Shown piece by piece: positions 31,439 through 39,646 of a stretch of DNA of 40,183 nucleotides (within the stretch, counting starts at the first letter, position 1; each line of letters begins with the position of its first letter). Source of the DNA: Ilumatobacteraceae bacterium (GTDB taxonomy: Bacteria; Actinomycetota; Acidimicrobiia; Acidimicrobiales; Ilumatobacteraceae); assembly GCA_023263465.1 (NCBI GenBank), contig JALQWV010000062.1, forward strand, positions 1 through 40,183, written 5' to 3'. The position numbers were made by a program, and so were the translations under genes. The notes beneath the pieces were generated by a model. The model searched no databases. It was given only the letters and a program-made list of their open reading frames with translations, and had not been told where the DNA came from.

Positions 31439-32893
31439 ATGTCATCACTTGCACAAGACACACAATGGGTTGATGCCATTGACCAAGCCGAACTTGTTCG
31501 TTCCGGAAAGGTAACACCAGTTGAACTTCTCGACGCCGCCATTGAACGAGCCGAGCGTCTGAACCCAGCGATCAATGCCCTCACCTTTACTTGGTTCGAC
31601 AAGGCTCGAGATATCGCTCGCAATCTTCCAACCAATTCCGCAATGCCACTTCGCGGTGTGCCGTTCATCTTGAAAGACCTTCACGCAGCAATGAAAGGTT
31701 TTCCACTTTCCAACGGCAATAAGGCAATGAAGGCTGCGTCACTTAATTCAGAATTCACTGCCGAAATTGTGCAGCGATTTGTCAACGCTGGTCTCGTCAT
31801 TTTTGGTCGCGGTAATTCACCCGAATTCGGCAGTGTGCCAACGACAGAGCCCGAAGCGTGGGGACCTACGCGAACTCCCTGGGATACCAATCGCATGGCA
31901 GGAGGTTCAAGTGGTGGAAGTGCGGCGGCGGTGGCCGCTGGAATTGTTCCAGTTGCACATGCAACCGACGGTGGGGGTTCTGTGCGGGTTCCCGCAGCAT
32001 GCTGTGGACTAGTTGGCTTGAAAGTAAGCCAAGGTCGTATTACTGGCGCTCCTTTCCGTGACGAAACCAATCTGGGAGTTGAGCTTGCAGTAAGTCGAAC
32101 CGTGCGCGATACCGCAATCATTCTTGATATCGCACAAGGGCCCGCAGTAGGTGACCGTGTTATTGCGCCTCCTCCTACTCGGCCATACATCCAAGAAGTC
32201 GGAGCACCAACAGGCAAGCTTCGAATTGGTTTCTTAGATCATCGACCGGTTCCTGGAGACATTGACCCCGAATGTGCCGAAGGAGTGCACATCGTGGCAA
32301 AGGTTCTTGAAGACCTTGGGCATTACGTAGAGGCGGCTTGGCCAAAGGCACTTGAAGATCAAACGTTTGCACCGAAGTTCACATCGTTATGGAGCACCAA
32401 TATGTCGGTTGCACGTGAAGGTGTCGCGACATTGCTCGGTCGCGAGGTCACCAAGGAAGACTTTGAGCTCGTTAACTGGACGATGGCCGAATATTCAAAA
32501 CATGCTTCGGCAACCGACTATGCAAATGCAATTCTCTCGACTTCGCATTACCGGCGCGCCGTTCAACAATGGTGGGCAGATGGTTGGGACATTCTGTTAA
32601 CACCAACAGCCGGACGGGTTCCATTGCCAATCGGTTCCTTCGCAAATGACCCAAACGATCCGATGAAACCAATGAAAGTTGCCGCAGACTTCGTGCCCTT
32701 TACACCAGCATTCAACACCAGTGGTCAGCCAGCAATCAGCCTTCCATTGCATTGGACAGCCGAAGGAGTTCCAGTAGGCATGCAATTAGTTGCTGCATAT
32801 GGACGCGAAGACTTACTTATCCGACTTGCATCTCAACTAGAAATAGCTATGCCGTGGGCACACAGGCGACCTGCTGCTAGCCAACTGAAATAG
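31439..32893 (+). CDS. Amidase (amidase-signature family)
   Basis: This 484-residue amidase-signature enzyme uses a Ser-cisSer-Lys triad: Lys in VPFILKDLHAA, the Gly/Ser-rich stretch MAGGSSGGSAAAVAAG (cis-Ser) and the nucleophile Ser in GGGSVRVPAACCGLVGLK. The C-terminal region (NTSGQPAISLPL, GVPVGMQLVA) matches the family. It resembles general amidases (6-aminohexanoate dimer hydrolase, nicotinamidase-like) more than GatA, since no gatB or gatC is adjacent. It is preceded by a strong Shine-Dalgarno site. Its last 17 nt overlap the convergent lipoprotein gene. Confidence 0.93.
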   Translation: MSSLAQDTQWVDAIDQAELVRSGKVTPVELLDAAIERAERLNPAINALTFTWFDKARDIARNLPTNSAMPLRGVPFILKDLHAAMKGFPLSNGNKAMKAASLNSEFTAEIVQRFVNAGLVIFGRGNSPEFGSVPTTEPEAWGPTRTPWDTNRMAGGSSGGSAAAVAAGIVPVAHATDGGGSVRVPAACCGLVGLKVSQGRITGAPFRDETNLGVELAVSRTVRDTAIILDIAQGPAVGDRVIAPPPTRPYIQEVGAPTGKLRIGFLDHRPVPGDIDPECAEGVHIVAKVLEDLGHYVEAAWPKALEDQTFAPKFTSLWSTNMSVAREGVATLLGREVTKEDFELVNWTMAEYSKHASATDYANAILSTSHYRRAVQQWWADGWDILLTPTAGRVPLPIGSFANDPNDPMKPMKVAADFVPFTPAFNTSGQPAISLPLHWTAEGVPVGMQLVAAYGREDLLIRLASQLEIAMPWAHRRPAASQLK

Positions 32894-33188
32894 CAGTGAC
32901 CACACCAAGCGTGATGGTTACCGTTACACGCTGCTGTGAATAATCGGCTGTAAGAGCAAAATTTTCGCCATCGCGCGAACCAACTCGATACGCCCAACCG
33001 AGATCAGTTGCGCACTTTTCGGCATCGCCTTCCATTAATCCCACAAGCATCTCTGCACGCTCTGGAGTAATTGCCGTTGCATCGCCCGCATCTGCTGCAG
33101 GACAAACAACTGCTACTGAATTTTGTTCAGACGACGAGCACGAGACGAGCAAAAAAGATGCAAGAGCAACAAATACGAAACGTTTCAT
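32877..33188 (-). CDS. Small lipoprotein with I78-inhibitor-like domain
   Basis: This 103-residue predicted lipoprotein has signal peptide MKRFVFVALASFLLVSC with lipobox Leu-Val-Ser-Cys (Cys17), so it is lipid-anchored outside the membrane. The mature part has a helix (ITPERAEMLVGLMEGDAE) and a C-terminal pattern GWAYRVGSRDGENFALTADY, then RVTVTITLGVVTAISVG. That order resembles the peptidase inhibitor I78/potato inhibitor I fold (LVG, tripeptide-rich helix, Trp, Arg, two edge strands). Inhibitor function is a guess from shape. Its ATG lies 10 nt after the 3' end of tRNA-Glu, so it may be transcribed with the tRNA. Confidence 0.75.
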   Translation of the reverse strand: MKRFVFVALASFLLVSCSSSEQNSVAVVCPAADAGDATAITPERAEMLVGLMEGDAEKCATDLGWAYRVGSRDGENFALTADYSQQRVTVTITLGVVTAISVG

Positions 33189-33198
33189 AAGTGATTTG

Positions 33199-33271
33199 CA
33201 GCCCCAACGGGATTCGAACCCGTGCCGCTACCTTGAGAGGGTAGTGTCCTAGGCCACTAGACGATGGGGCC
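33199..33271 (-). tRNA. tRNA-Glu (anticodon CUC)
   Basis: This is a 73-nt tRNA. The acceptor stem is GGCCCCA with TGGGGCT (G-U at pair 1-72). The D arm reads TCGTCTAGTGGCCTAGGACA. The anticodon stem CTACC/GGTAG encloses CTCTCAA, giving CTC. The T arm is ACGGG-TTCGAAT-CCCGT, the discriminator is G, and CCA is not encoded. The 10 nt after it lead straight into the lipoprotein gene. Confidence 0.96.
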
Positions 33272-33314
33272 AAGTAGCGCTTCAAGGCTACCGATTGTCT
33301 TTCTCAATTGTCTC

Positions 33315-33320
33315 TAGTGT
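33315..33320 (+). promoter_or_regulatory. -10 box (TAGTGT) for quinone-reductase-like gene
   Basis: TAGTGT, 7 nt, then GTG 33328. It decides this start. Confidence 0.5.
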
Positions 33321-33327
33321 TAACCCT

Positions 33328-34335
33328 GTGAAGGCTGTTGTCACTACGGGAAATGGCGGTTTCGACAAACTGCACTACCGCGAAGTACCGATGCCCAAAC
33401 TTGGCGCGGGCGAGGTGCTCATCAAAGTGCTCGCAGCCGGAGTAAACAACACCGAGATCAACACACGACTCGGCTGGTACTCAGGTGGTGGCTGGCATAT
33501 CCCTACCCCGTTTCCTTTTATTCAAGGCACTGATTGCTGTGGCATCGTCGAACAAACTTTTGATTCTGAACATTCAGCATTAGTTGACAAACGTGTGCTT
33601 GTTCGTCCTTGCATGCGACCTCATGGATTTAGCTCCATGATCAATACCTGGATGGGCTCAGACTTTGACGGCGCATTTGCGCAATTCGTAAAGGTGCCCG
33701 CAAACGAGGTCTTCCCTATCGAGTCGTCATGGTCCGATGCTGAACTTGGATCCATTCCATGTAGCTACGGCTCCGGCGAAAACATGGTGCAGCGTTCGCG
33801 TGTTACTTCCGGCGAGCATGTGCTTGTTGCAGGAGCATCTGGCGGCGTTGGATCTGCTGTCGTGCAACTTGCAAAGGCTCGTGGAGCAATCGTTACTGCA
33901 ATAGTTGGAAAATCAAAAATGGACGAAGTGCTTCGTATTGGTGCCGACTTTGTCATTGATCGAGCTGCAGACATTGTGAAAGAACTTGGTGAAGAAAGCT
34001 TTGATGTTGTAATTGACAACGTTGGTGGCCCTCAATTCGAGGGAGAACTCAACCTGCTGAAGCGTGGTGGTCGATATGCATCATCTGGCGCGATCGGTGG
34101 ACCATTCGTCAATCTTGACCTACGCACCATGTATCTCAAAGATCTCACGCTTATTGGTTGCACCGCTTGGGATGAGCCTGTGTTCCCTCAACTCGTTTCC
34201 TACATAGAGTCCCATCGCATCAAGCCACTTGTTGCTAAAACTTTTCCGCTCGTAGATATTGTTCGCGCGCAGCAGGAATTCTTGGAAAAGAAGCACGTTG
34301 GAAAGTTCGTGCTCATCCCGCAACACGACGACTAG
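33328..34335 (+). CDS. Medium-chain dehydrogenase/reductase, quinone-reductase-like
   Basis: This 335-residue NAD(P)H-dependent enzyme of the MDR superfamily has an N-terminal GroES-like domain (EVPMPKLGAGEVLIKVLAAGVNNTE) and a Rossmann domain with the nucleotide motif VLVAGASGGVGSAVVQLAKARG near residue 165. The cysteines that bind structural zinc in alcohol dehydrogenases are absent, which favours the quinone oxidoreductase branch. GTG 33328 is chosen for the TAGTGT box and because homology begins right there (KAVVTTGNGG). It stands between tRNA-Glu and tRNA-Gln on the opposite strand. Confidence 0.9.
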   Translation: MKAVVTTGNGGFDKLHYREVPMPKLGAGEVLIKVLAAGVNNTEINTRLGWYSGGGWHIPTPFPFIQGTDCCGIVEQTFDSEHSALVDKRVLVRPCMRPHGFSSMINTWMGSDFDGAFAQFVKVPANEVFPIESSWSDAELGSIPCSYGSGENMVQRSRVTSGEHVLVAGASGGVGSAVVQLAKARGAIVTAIVGKSKMDEVLRIGADFVIDRAADIVKELGEESFDVVIDNVGGPQFEGELNLLKRGGRYASSGAIGGPFVNLDLRTMYLKDLTLIGCTAWDEPVFPQLVSYIESHRIKPLVAKTFPLVDIVRAQQEFLEKKHVGKFVLIPQHDD

Positions 34336-34343
34336 ACAATTTG

Positions 34344-34415
34344 TTGGGGAGCAAGGAATCGAACCCTGAATAACAGAACCAGAATCTGCTGTGTTGCCAG
34401 TTACACCACTCCCCA
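34344..34415 (-). tRNA. tRNA-Gln (anticodon CUG)
   Basis: This is a 72-nt tRNA. The acceptor stem TGGGGAG/CTCCCCA is fully paired. The D arm reads TGGTGTAACTGGCAACA. The anticodon stem GCAGA/TCTGT encloses TTCTGGT, giving CTG. The T arm is CAGGG-TTCGATT-CCTTG, the discriminator is A, and CCA is not encoded. It is downstream of gltX and ydcF on the same strand. Confidence 0.94.
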
Positions 34416-34469
34416 GAGTGATGACGCAAGGTTATCGGCAACCCTAAATCGACCGCAATACAGTCCCAA

Positions 34470-35072
34470 TCAATTCGTCAATTGGTCGAGGGCCTTAAAG
34501 CCAATGACATGAGCCAGTGAAATACCCAGCCCCTCATTGATCATTCGCTTTTTTTCTGCATTACCCGTCACTGCAGAATTCTCGGCCGGAGAAACATAGG
34601 CAGTCAGGCCAAGATCTTGTGCAATCAATTGCGACCGGAGCGCATGATAGGGATCGGTCACAATTTCGACCGAAGTAAGCCCCCGGCTATTCAATATCTG
34701 GGCAACGCCTTGCATCGACTGAAGCGTTGTGGAGCCAAGATCTTCCATGGAAATTGACGATTCAGGAATTCCACCTGCAATCAGATAGTCGGCCGACGCC
34801 CTTGCTTCTGTGAAGCGATCTCCAGGTTGATTACCACCCGTAGTCACCACCAATTTGGCCACACCTTGTTTCCACAACGTGAGCACATGATCAAGCCGAG
34901 CCCGTAGTTGCGGTGAGGGTTTTCCGTCGTATTGAGCGACTCCCATCACCACAATTGCATCGACTTCTCTGCGGATGTCACTTCGTCCAACCGACCACAC
35001 CTGAACAATGTTCAGAATGACATACAGGAATCCAGCCAACACAAGCACCGACAGAGTGCCTGTGCGCTTCAT
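34470..35072 (-). CDS. YdcF-family (DUF218) membrane-anchored protein
   Basis: This 200-residue protein has one N-terminal membrane helix (residues ~8-24) and a Rossmann-like DUF218 domain outside. The family marks are DAIVVMGVAQYDGKPSPQLRARLDHV, LVVTTGGNQPGDRFTEARASADYL, GSTTLQSMQGV and VTDPYHALRS. Relatives include SanA and ElyC, involved in envelope and undecaprenyl-phosphate functions, but the reaction is not known. It lies 9 nt after gltX and 54 nt before tRNA-Gln, so a gltX-ydcF-tRNA transcript is possible. Confidence 0.88.
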   Translation of the reverse strand: MKRTGTLSVLVLAGFLYVILNIVQVWSVGRSDIRREVDAIVVMGVAQYDGKPSPQLRARLDHVLTLWKQGVAKLVVTTGGNQPGDRFTEARASADYLIAGGIPESSISMEDLGSTTLQSMQGVAQILNSRGLTSVEIVTDPYHALRSQLIAQDLGLTAYVSPAENSAVTGNAEKKRMINEGLGISLAHVIGFKALDQLTN

Positions 35073-35081
35073 AGCGTTGTG

Positions 35082-36494
35082 TTAACCAGCAGCCCGCACG
35101 AGTGCTGCGCGAATTCGACGCTGCGACTCAACACGCCCAAGTAATTCAATCGGTTCAAACAATGGTGGACCAACTGTTCGACCTGTGATTGCAACGCGCA
35201 GAGGTCCTTGCAACTTTCCAAGCTTTACATCGTGCTGATTACCAATTGTTTCAACAGCCACTTTGATGCTTTCCGCATTCCACTCAACCGTTTCAAATGC
35301 TTTTGAAATTTCAGAAAGCGTTGGTACTGCGAAATCAGAGCCAAACGCTTTGGCAAACGCGGCATCATCAATTGGTGGCTCGGCCAAAAACAGGAAGTCA
35401 ACCATTGCGACCACTTCAGACATCACCGCTACGCGTGTTTGCACAAGTGGCGCCATCGCGGCAAACACTTCTGGCTTATAGCGATCCGCTGACCATGTTG
35501 CAGCCGAACTCGTGAGCACTTCATTTGCTGCAGCAATAAATGCGTCGTGACTCATGAGGCGAATGTATTCACCATTGAATGACAGCAATTTCTTGATGTC
35601 AAAAAACGCCGGCGAATGATTGACATCTTCCAAGCGGAATTCGTCTTGAATTTTCTGCAAGGGAACGATTTCAGTGTCGCCACTTGGCGCCCAACCAAGT
35701 GTCATGAGGTAATTCACCATCGCTTCAGGCAAAATTCCTTCCTCTCGATATTGCTCAACAGCAACCTTGTCACGACGCTTTGACAGCTTTTTGCGCTGCT
35801 CATTAACTAACACGGGAACATGCGCCCAGACTGGCGGTGTGTGGCCAAGTGCCTCCCACAACATTTGCTGCTTTGGAGTATTTGGTAGATGCTCCTCTGC
35901 TCGCACTACGTGCGTGATGTTCATGGTGATGTCGTCCACCACATTGGCAATGAGGAACACTGGGGTGCCATTACCTCGCAACAACACAAAGTCTTCAATT
36001 GTGGAGTTTTCGAATTCCACTGATCCGCGAACGGTGTCATTCACGATGGTCTTACCTTCAGGAACTCGGAAGCGCAAAACATGTCCAGGACCAGGACCCA
36101 GTTTCCGGTCGCGTGAAAAGCCGTCGTAGCCATTCAAGCCTGCTGCTTTTGCTCGCTCCTGAATTTGTTCAGTGGTCTGGTCGCAGTAATACGCCTTGCC
36201 TTCTTCAAACAACCTATGCGCAGCAGCAACATGTTCCGCCGCGTAGGTGGACTGGAAATATGGCCCCTCAAAATGTGGATCATTGCTGTCAATGCCAATC
36301 CACGCAAGTGCATCAATGATCCCTTGAGTCCACTGAGGCTCGTTTCGGGATTCGTCAGTGTCTTCAATACGCAGCACAAACGTGCCGTTGTTCTTCAGTG
36401 CAAGAAGCCAGTTATACAGTGCTGTACGTGCACCACCCACGTGGAAATAGCCGGTTGGAGATGGCGCGAAACGATAGCGAGGAGTTGCAGACAT
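35082..36494 (-). CDS. gltX: Glutamyl-tRNA synthetase
   Basis: This 470-residue class I synthetase charges tRNA-Glu. The HIGH motif is FHVG in RFAPSPTGYFHVGGARTALYNW, the KMSKS motif is KLSKRRD in RKKLSKRRDKVAVEQYREEG, and VLRIEDTDESR and VVRAEEHLPNTPKQ are family blocks. The C-terminal part is the helical anticodon-binding domain. It may also mischarge tRNA-Gln as part of the GatCAB route, as in most actinobacteria, since no glnS is seen; this is inference. ATG 36494 has TAGCCT 8 nt upstream; ATG 36500 is a near alternative. tRNA-Gln and tRNA-Glu lie downstream on the same strand. Confidence 0.96.
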   Translation of the reverse strand: MSATPRYRFAPSPTGYFHVGGARTALYNWLLALKNNGTFVLRIEDTDESRNEPQWTQGIIDALAWIGIDSNDPHFEGPYFQSTYAAEHVAAAHRLFEEGKAYYCDQTTEQIQERAKAAGLNGYDGFSRDRKLGPGPGHVLRFRVPEGKTIVNDTVRGSVEFENSTIEDFVLLRGNGTPVFLIANVVDDITMNITHVVRAEEHLPNTPKQQMLWEALGHTPPVWAHVPVLVNEQRKKLSKRRDKVAVEQYREEGILPEAMVNYLMTLGWAPSGDTEIVPLQKIQDEFRLEDVNHSPAFFDIKKLLSFNGEYIRLMSHDAFIAAANEVLTSSAATWSADRYKPEVFAAMAPLVQTRVAVMSEVVAMVDFLFLAEPPIDDAAFAKAFGSDFAVPTLSEISKAFETVEWNAESIKVAVETIGNQHDVKLGKLQGPLRVAITGRTVGPPLFEPIELLGRVESQRRIRAALVRAAG

Positions 36495-36502
36495 GTGCAT
36501 TC

Positions 36503-36508
36503 AGGCTA
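36503..36508 (-). promoter_or_regulatory. -10 box (TAGCCT) for gltX
   Basis: TAGCCT, 8 nt, then ATG 36494. It favours this start over ATG 36500, which is only 2 nt from the box. Confidence 0.45.
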
Positions 36509-36539
36509 TCTGAGCAAAGCACTCACCTTGAGCGAACAC

Positions 36540-36545
36540 TAAGTT
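36540..36545 (+). promoter_or_regulatory. -10 box (TAAGTT) for DUF2237 gene
   Basis: TAAGTT, 7 nt, then ATG 36553. Confidence 0.45.
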
Positions 36546-36552
36546 GAGGCAC

Positions 36553-36921
36553 ATGACAATTGGAACTCAGGTGAATGTTTACGGCGAACCAATCGAAACT
36601 TGTTGTACTTCTCCAATGACAGGTTGGTACCGCACTGGATGTTGTGAAACAGGCGGCGACGACACCGGTGTGCACACGGTTTGCGCAGTGATGACCGATG
36701 AGTTTCTTGCGTTCTCTCAATCGCGCGGTAACGATCTGTCTACCCCAATGCCGCAATACGGTTTTGATGGCCTGAAGGCCGGAGATCACTGGTGTCTCTG
36801 TGCTTCGCGCTGGCAAGAAGCATTTGAAGCAGGAATGGCGCCAAAAGTGAATTTACGCGCAACGCATATTCACACCCTCGAGTTTGTGAACCTTGCCGAC
36901 TTAGAGAAGTTTGCGCTGTAG
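36553..36921 (+). CDS. DUF2237 family protein
   Basis: This 122-residue cytosolic protein is of unknown function. The family core is plain: NVYGEPIETCCTSPMTGWYRTGCCETG, DDTGVHTVCAVMTDEFLAFSQSRGNDLSTP, GLKAGDHWCLCASRW and RATHIHTLEFV. It is rich in conserved Cys (two CC pairs and Cys-Leu-Cys), which suggests metal binding or a redox role, but none is established to my knowledge. It is divergent from gltX. Its stop directly abuts the stop of the convergent MOSC gene with no base between. Confidence 0.9.
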   Translation: MTIGTQVNVYGEPIETCCTSPMTGWYRTGCCETGGDDTGVHTVCAVMTDEFLAFSQSRGNDLSTPMPQYGFDGLKAGDHWCLCASRWQEAFEAGMAPKVNLRATHIHTLEFVNLADLEKFAL

Positions 36922-37464
36922 TTAAATAAATTCCATGGCGCGATGTGTGCCGGTCGGAAGCTGTACATCAATTACGTCATTTGGCGAAACAACGCCACTT
37001 GCCACTACTACTGCAAGCACACCAACTGGCCGACGAAATGAACCGTTTTCGTTCTTCTCTCGCACTGCAGCGAGCAAGCCGTCTTGAAATGCATTCAGCT
37101 GCTTGCATGGCGTACGTATTCCGGTGAGTTCAATTGCAGCACCGCTCGGAAACACCAACCGAGTTGCGTGTGGCAACGATGTGAGTTGCACTCCGCTCGT
37201 GGTGATGTTTTCGCCCATTGAGCCTCGCTCAACATTGAAACCCTCAAGGCGCAATTCCTCAATTAATTCGCTTGCAATGAGATGAACCTGACGAAGGTTC
37301 GGCTTTTCTGGTTTCCTACGCAGCAAGTATGAGTGTTTTACGGTTGCACCAGCATGCACATCGCCCTGCACACCGATACCCGCTACAAGTTCAATTGAGC
37401 CTTGTGCTTGTTTTGTGAATGTGTGTTCAGGCGAAGAATGAACCCCAACAACTTGCGTAGGCAT
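36922..37464 (-). CDS. MOSC-domain protein
   Basis: This 180-residue MOSC-domain protein belongs to a family that handles molybdenum-cofactor sulfur or molybdenum-dependent reductions (compare the YiiM type). Visible marks are GVQGDVHAGATVKHS, LRQVHLIASELIEEL, GSMGENITTSGV, and the signature Cys in TGIRTPCKQLNAF, expected to carry sulfur. The start ATG 37464 lies 3 nt after the stop of the upstream unknown gene, so the two are co-transcribed behind cimA. No other molybdenum gene is near. Confidence 0.9.
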   Translation of the reverse strand: MPTQVVGVHSSPEHTFTKQAQGSIELVAGIGVQGDVHAGATVKHSYLLRRKPEKPNLRQVHLIASELIEELRLEGFNVERGSMGENITTSGVQLTSLPHATRLVFPSGAAIELTGIRTPCKQLNAFQDGLLAAVREKNENGSFRRPVGVLAVVVASGVVSPNDVIDVQLPTGTHRAMEFI

Positions 37465-37467
37465 GAA

Positions 37468-37992
37468 CTATGCCCCAGTAAGTGCACGCCACGACATTGG
37501 CATACTTGCGGTGAGTTGCTCGATTGACAATTGGTAAGTCGTTTCCGGAACGAGTCCGGTGATTTCGCGAACTTCGTAATACGAGTGCGCTGCATCGCCC
37601 ACTCCCATGAAGAGTTCTTTACGACGTGCCAACAAATCTGCAGGCACAACATCAATTAGCCATCCCCAGATGGTGAGTGCAAAGGTGAGGTCGTGCATGA
37701 CCGGCGCACGGCCGTACATGGAAGCTCGGCGCAACGCGATGCCTATTGACCCACGAATCGCATCGTCCACCGACTCACCCGGTTGCACTTTGATCTTGTT
37801 GCGAGCAATGCGAGCAAGCGTCAGGATGTAACCCTGATCGGGTCCTTGATTGCCCAAGCTCGCGCCACGAGGCTGCTTGCCGTCAATTTCTCCAGGCCGA
37901 CCCGGCGACCATGGCGCCGGTACATATACAGGCGATTCATATGAACGCGGCGTTTGGGTTGCACTTACTGGAGCAAATTTTGGAGCAGCCAT
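37468..37992 (-). CDS. Unknown protein downstream of cimA
   Basis: I do not recognise this 174-residue protein. The first ~45 residues are rich in Pro, Gly and Ser (YVPAPWSPGRPGE) and look disordered. The rest looks helical and well conserved in style: GYILTLARIARNKIKVQPGE, DDAIRGSIGIALRRASMYGR, HDLTFALTIWGWLID, RKELFMGVGDAAHSYYEVREI. There is no signal peptide or clear membrane helix; the Trp-Gly-Trp stretch is amphipathic. A GGAG site precedes the ATG. It lies 12 nt after cimA and 3 nt before the MOSC gene. Confidence 0.8.
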   Translation of the reverse strand: MAAPKFAPVSATQTPRSYESPVYVPAPWSPGRPGEIDGKQPRGASLGNQGPDQGYILTLARIARNKIKVQPGESVDDAIRGSIGIALRRASMYGRAPVMHDLTFALTIWGWLIDVVPADLLARRKELFMGVGDAAHSYYEVREITGLVPETTYQLSIEQLTASMPMSWRALTGA

Positions 37993-38004
37993 ACTCCTGC
38001 GAGC

Positions 38005-39576
38005 CTACTTGGAATGCAAGAGCCCGAAGATGAGCGACTCCTCAAGAGCGCGCCACGAGGCTTCAATGATGTTCGACGACACACCAATGGTGGTCCAGTT
38101 GCGCTCACCATCTGAGGCATCCAACAAGACGCGAGTTACTGCACCAGTTGCCGAACCCGAATCCAAGATTCGCACCTTGTAGTCAGTCAAATGCACGCGG
38201 GAAAGTTGCGGGAACTTATCCAGCAATGCAGCACGCAATGCAGTGTCAATTGCATTAACCGGACCATTGCCTTCGGCAACCCGTACTTCACGGTGGTCAC
38301 CGATCCACACCTTCACTGTTGCTTCAGTTGTAAATGTCCCAGCCGATGACTCATCGGTAATCACACGCATTGACTCAACACTGAAGAAGTTCTGTTGCCA
38401 TCCCGAAGCACGACGCATCAACAGTTCAAGCGAAGCGTCGGCTGCCTCAAAGTGGTATCCCTCGTGTTCAAGTCGCTTCAGATCATCAATTACTTGATTG
38501 ACCGCTGGTCCATCCATAGTGAGACCAAGTTCTTCAGCCTTCATGGTGATCGTTGCACGACCAGCCATTTCGCTCACCAGGAATCGCGTGCCATTGCCAA
38601 CTAATTCAGGTGCGATGTGCTCGTATGCATCCTTCGCACGCGAGATTGCTGAAACGTGAAGTCCAGCCTTGTGTGCAAATGCTGAACTACCAACGTATGG
38701 AGCCTGCGGATTCAATGGACGGTTCAACACTTCAGCCACATAATTACTTACTGCGGTAAGGCGCTCAAGCCTTCCTTCTGGCAAACACTCAAAGCCCATC
38801 TTTAATTGCAAGTTAGGAATCACTGTTGTCAGGTTGGTGTTTCCCGTTCGCTCACCAAGACCGTTCAACGTTCCCTGAACATGGCGTGCGCCGCTTTGCA
38901 CTGCTGCAAGTGAGTTAGCCACCGCACAACCCGTGTCGTCGTGGCAATGAATTCCGATTGTTGCATCGTCACCGATGTGCTTTTTCACCTCTCCGACAAT
39001 GTGCAGAACGTCGCTTGGGAGTGATCCGCCGTTGGTGTCGCACAACACCAAGTGTGTAGCTCCGCCAATGATTGCTGCCTCTAATACACGCAGCGAAAAC
39101 TCTGGGTTCGACTTGAATCCGTCAAAGAAATGTTCCATGTCAACAAGCACCCGACGATCGTTAGCAGTGAGGTACTTCACCGAATCCGACACCATGTCAA
39201 TGCCCTCCGCAAGAGTGGTTTGCAATGCATGTTCAACGTGATAGTCCCATGCTTTTGCAACTATGCATACCGCAGAGGTTTGCGCTTCAATCAAATTTCG
39301 CAACGTTGCATCATCGTCAACTTTGCCAAGCGGGCGACGCGTAGAGCCGAAAGCAACCAATGCTGAAGTGGTGAATGTCAGCTCTTGCTTTGCGCGAGCG
39401 AAGAACTCGATGTCTTTCGGGTTTGCGCCAGGCCAACCACCCTCAATGAAGTGCACACCTAAGTAGTCCAGTTGTTCTGCAATGCGCAACTTGTCTTCAA
39501 CGCTTGCCGACACACCTTCCACTTGCATTCCGTCGCGCAACGTGGTGTCGAATACTTCGACCAGTTCCTTGCTCAT
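38005..39576 (-). CDS. cimA: (R)-citramalate synthase
   Basis: This 523-residue enzyme condenses pyruvate and acetyl-CoA to citramalate, giving 2-oxobutyrate for isoleucine without threonine deaminase. The N-terminal TIM barrel has VFDTTLRDGMQVEGV (Arg-Asp site), GGWPGANPKD, LVLCDTNGGSLP, GIHCHDDTGCAVANSL with the metal-binding His-x-His, and GTLNGLGERTGNTNL. The barrel sequence and overall length match the CimA group rather than LeuA. The C-terminal ~120 residues form the LeuA-type allosteric domain, the site of feedback by isoleucine in the family. A leader peptide rich in Ile codons and a terminator precede it (39620-39724), which fits control by isoleucine supply. It lies downstream of ilvE on the same strand. 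Confidence 0.93.
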   Translation of the reverse strand: MSKELVEVFDTTLRDGMQVEGVSASVEDKLRIAEQLDYLGVHFIEGGWPGANPKDIEFFARAKQELTFTTSALVAFGSTRRPLGKVDDDATLRNLIEAQTSAVCIVAKAWDYHVEHALQTTLAEGIDMVSDSVKYLTANDRRVLVDMEHFFDGFKSNPEFSLRVLEAAIIGGATHLVLCDTNGGSLPSDVLHIVGEVKKHIGDDATIGIHCHDDTGCAVANSLAAVQSGARHVQGTLNGLGERTGNTNLTTVIPNLQLKMGFECLPEGRLERLTAVSNYVAEVLNRPLNPQAPYVGSSAFAHKAGLHVSAISRAKDAYEHIAPELVGNGTRFLVSEMAGRATITMKAEELGLTMDGPAVNQVIDDLKRLEHEGYHFEAADASLELLMRRASGWQQNFFSVESMRVITDESSAGTFTTEATVKVWIGDHREVRVAEGNGPVNAIDTALRAALLDKFPQLSRVHLTDYKVRILDSGSATGAVTRVLLDASDGERNWTTIGVSSNIIEASWRALEESLIFGLLHSK

Positions 39577-39619
39577 GGTGTTGGTTCACTTTCTGTTCGG
39601 TGGGCTGAATTCGAGGATG

Positions 39620-39644
39620 AAAAAAGCCGCCCCTGAGGGCGGCT
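39620..39644 (-). terminator. Rho-independent terminator (attenuator) before cimA
   Basis: An 8-bp GC-rich stem (AGCCGCCC with GGGCGGCT, loop of 4) is followed on this strand by TTTTTT. It lies 43 nt before the cimA ATG and after the isoleucine-rich leader peptide, as expected of an attenuator. Confidence 0.85.
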
Positions 39645-39646
39645 GC

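Noticed and set aside
31439..32893. The amidase as GatA of the tRNA amidotransferase
   Set aside because: It has the shared signature, but no gatB or gatC is adjacent, and the tRNA genes nearby are on the other strand and separated by a lipoprotein gene.
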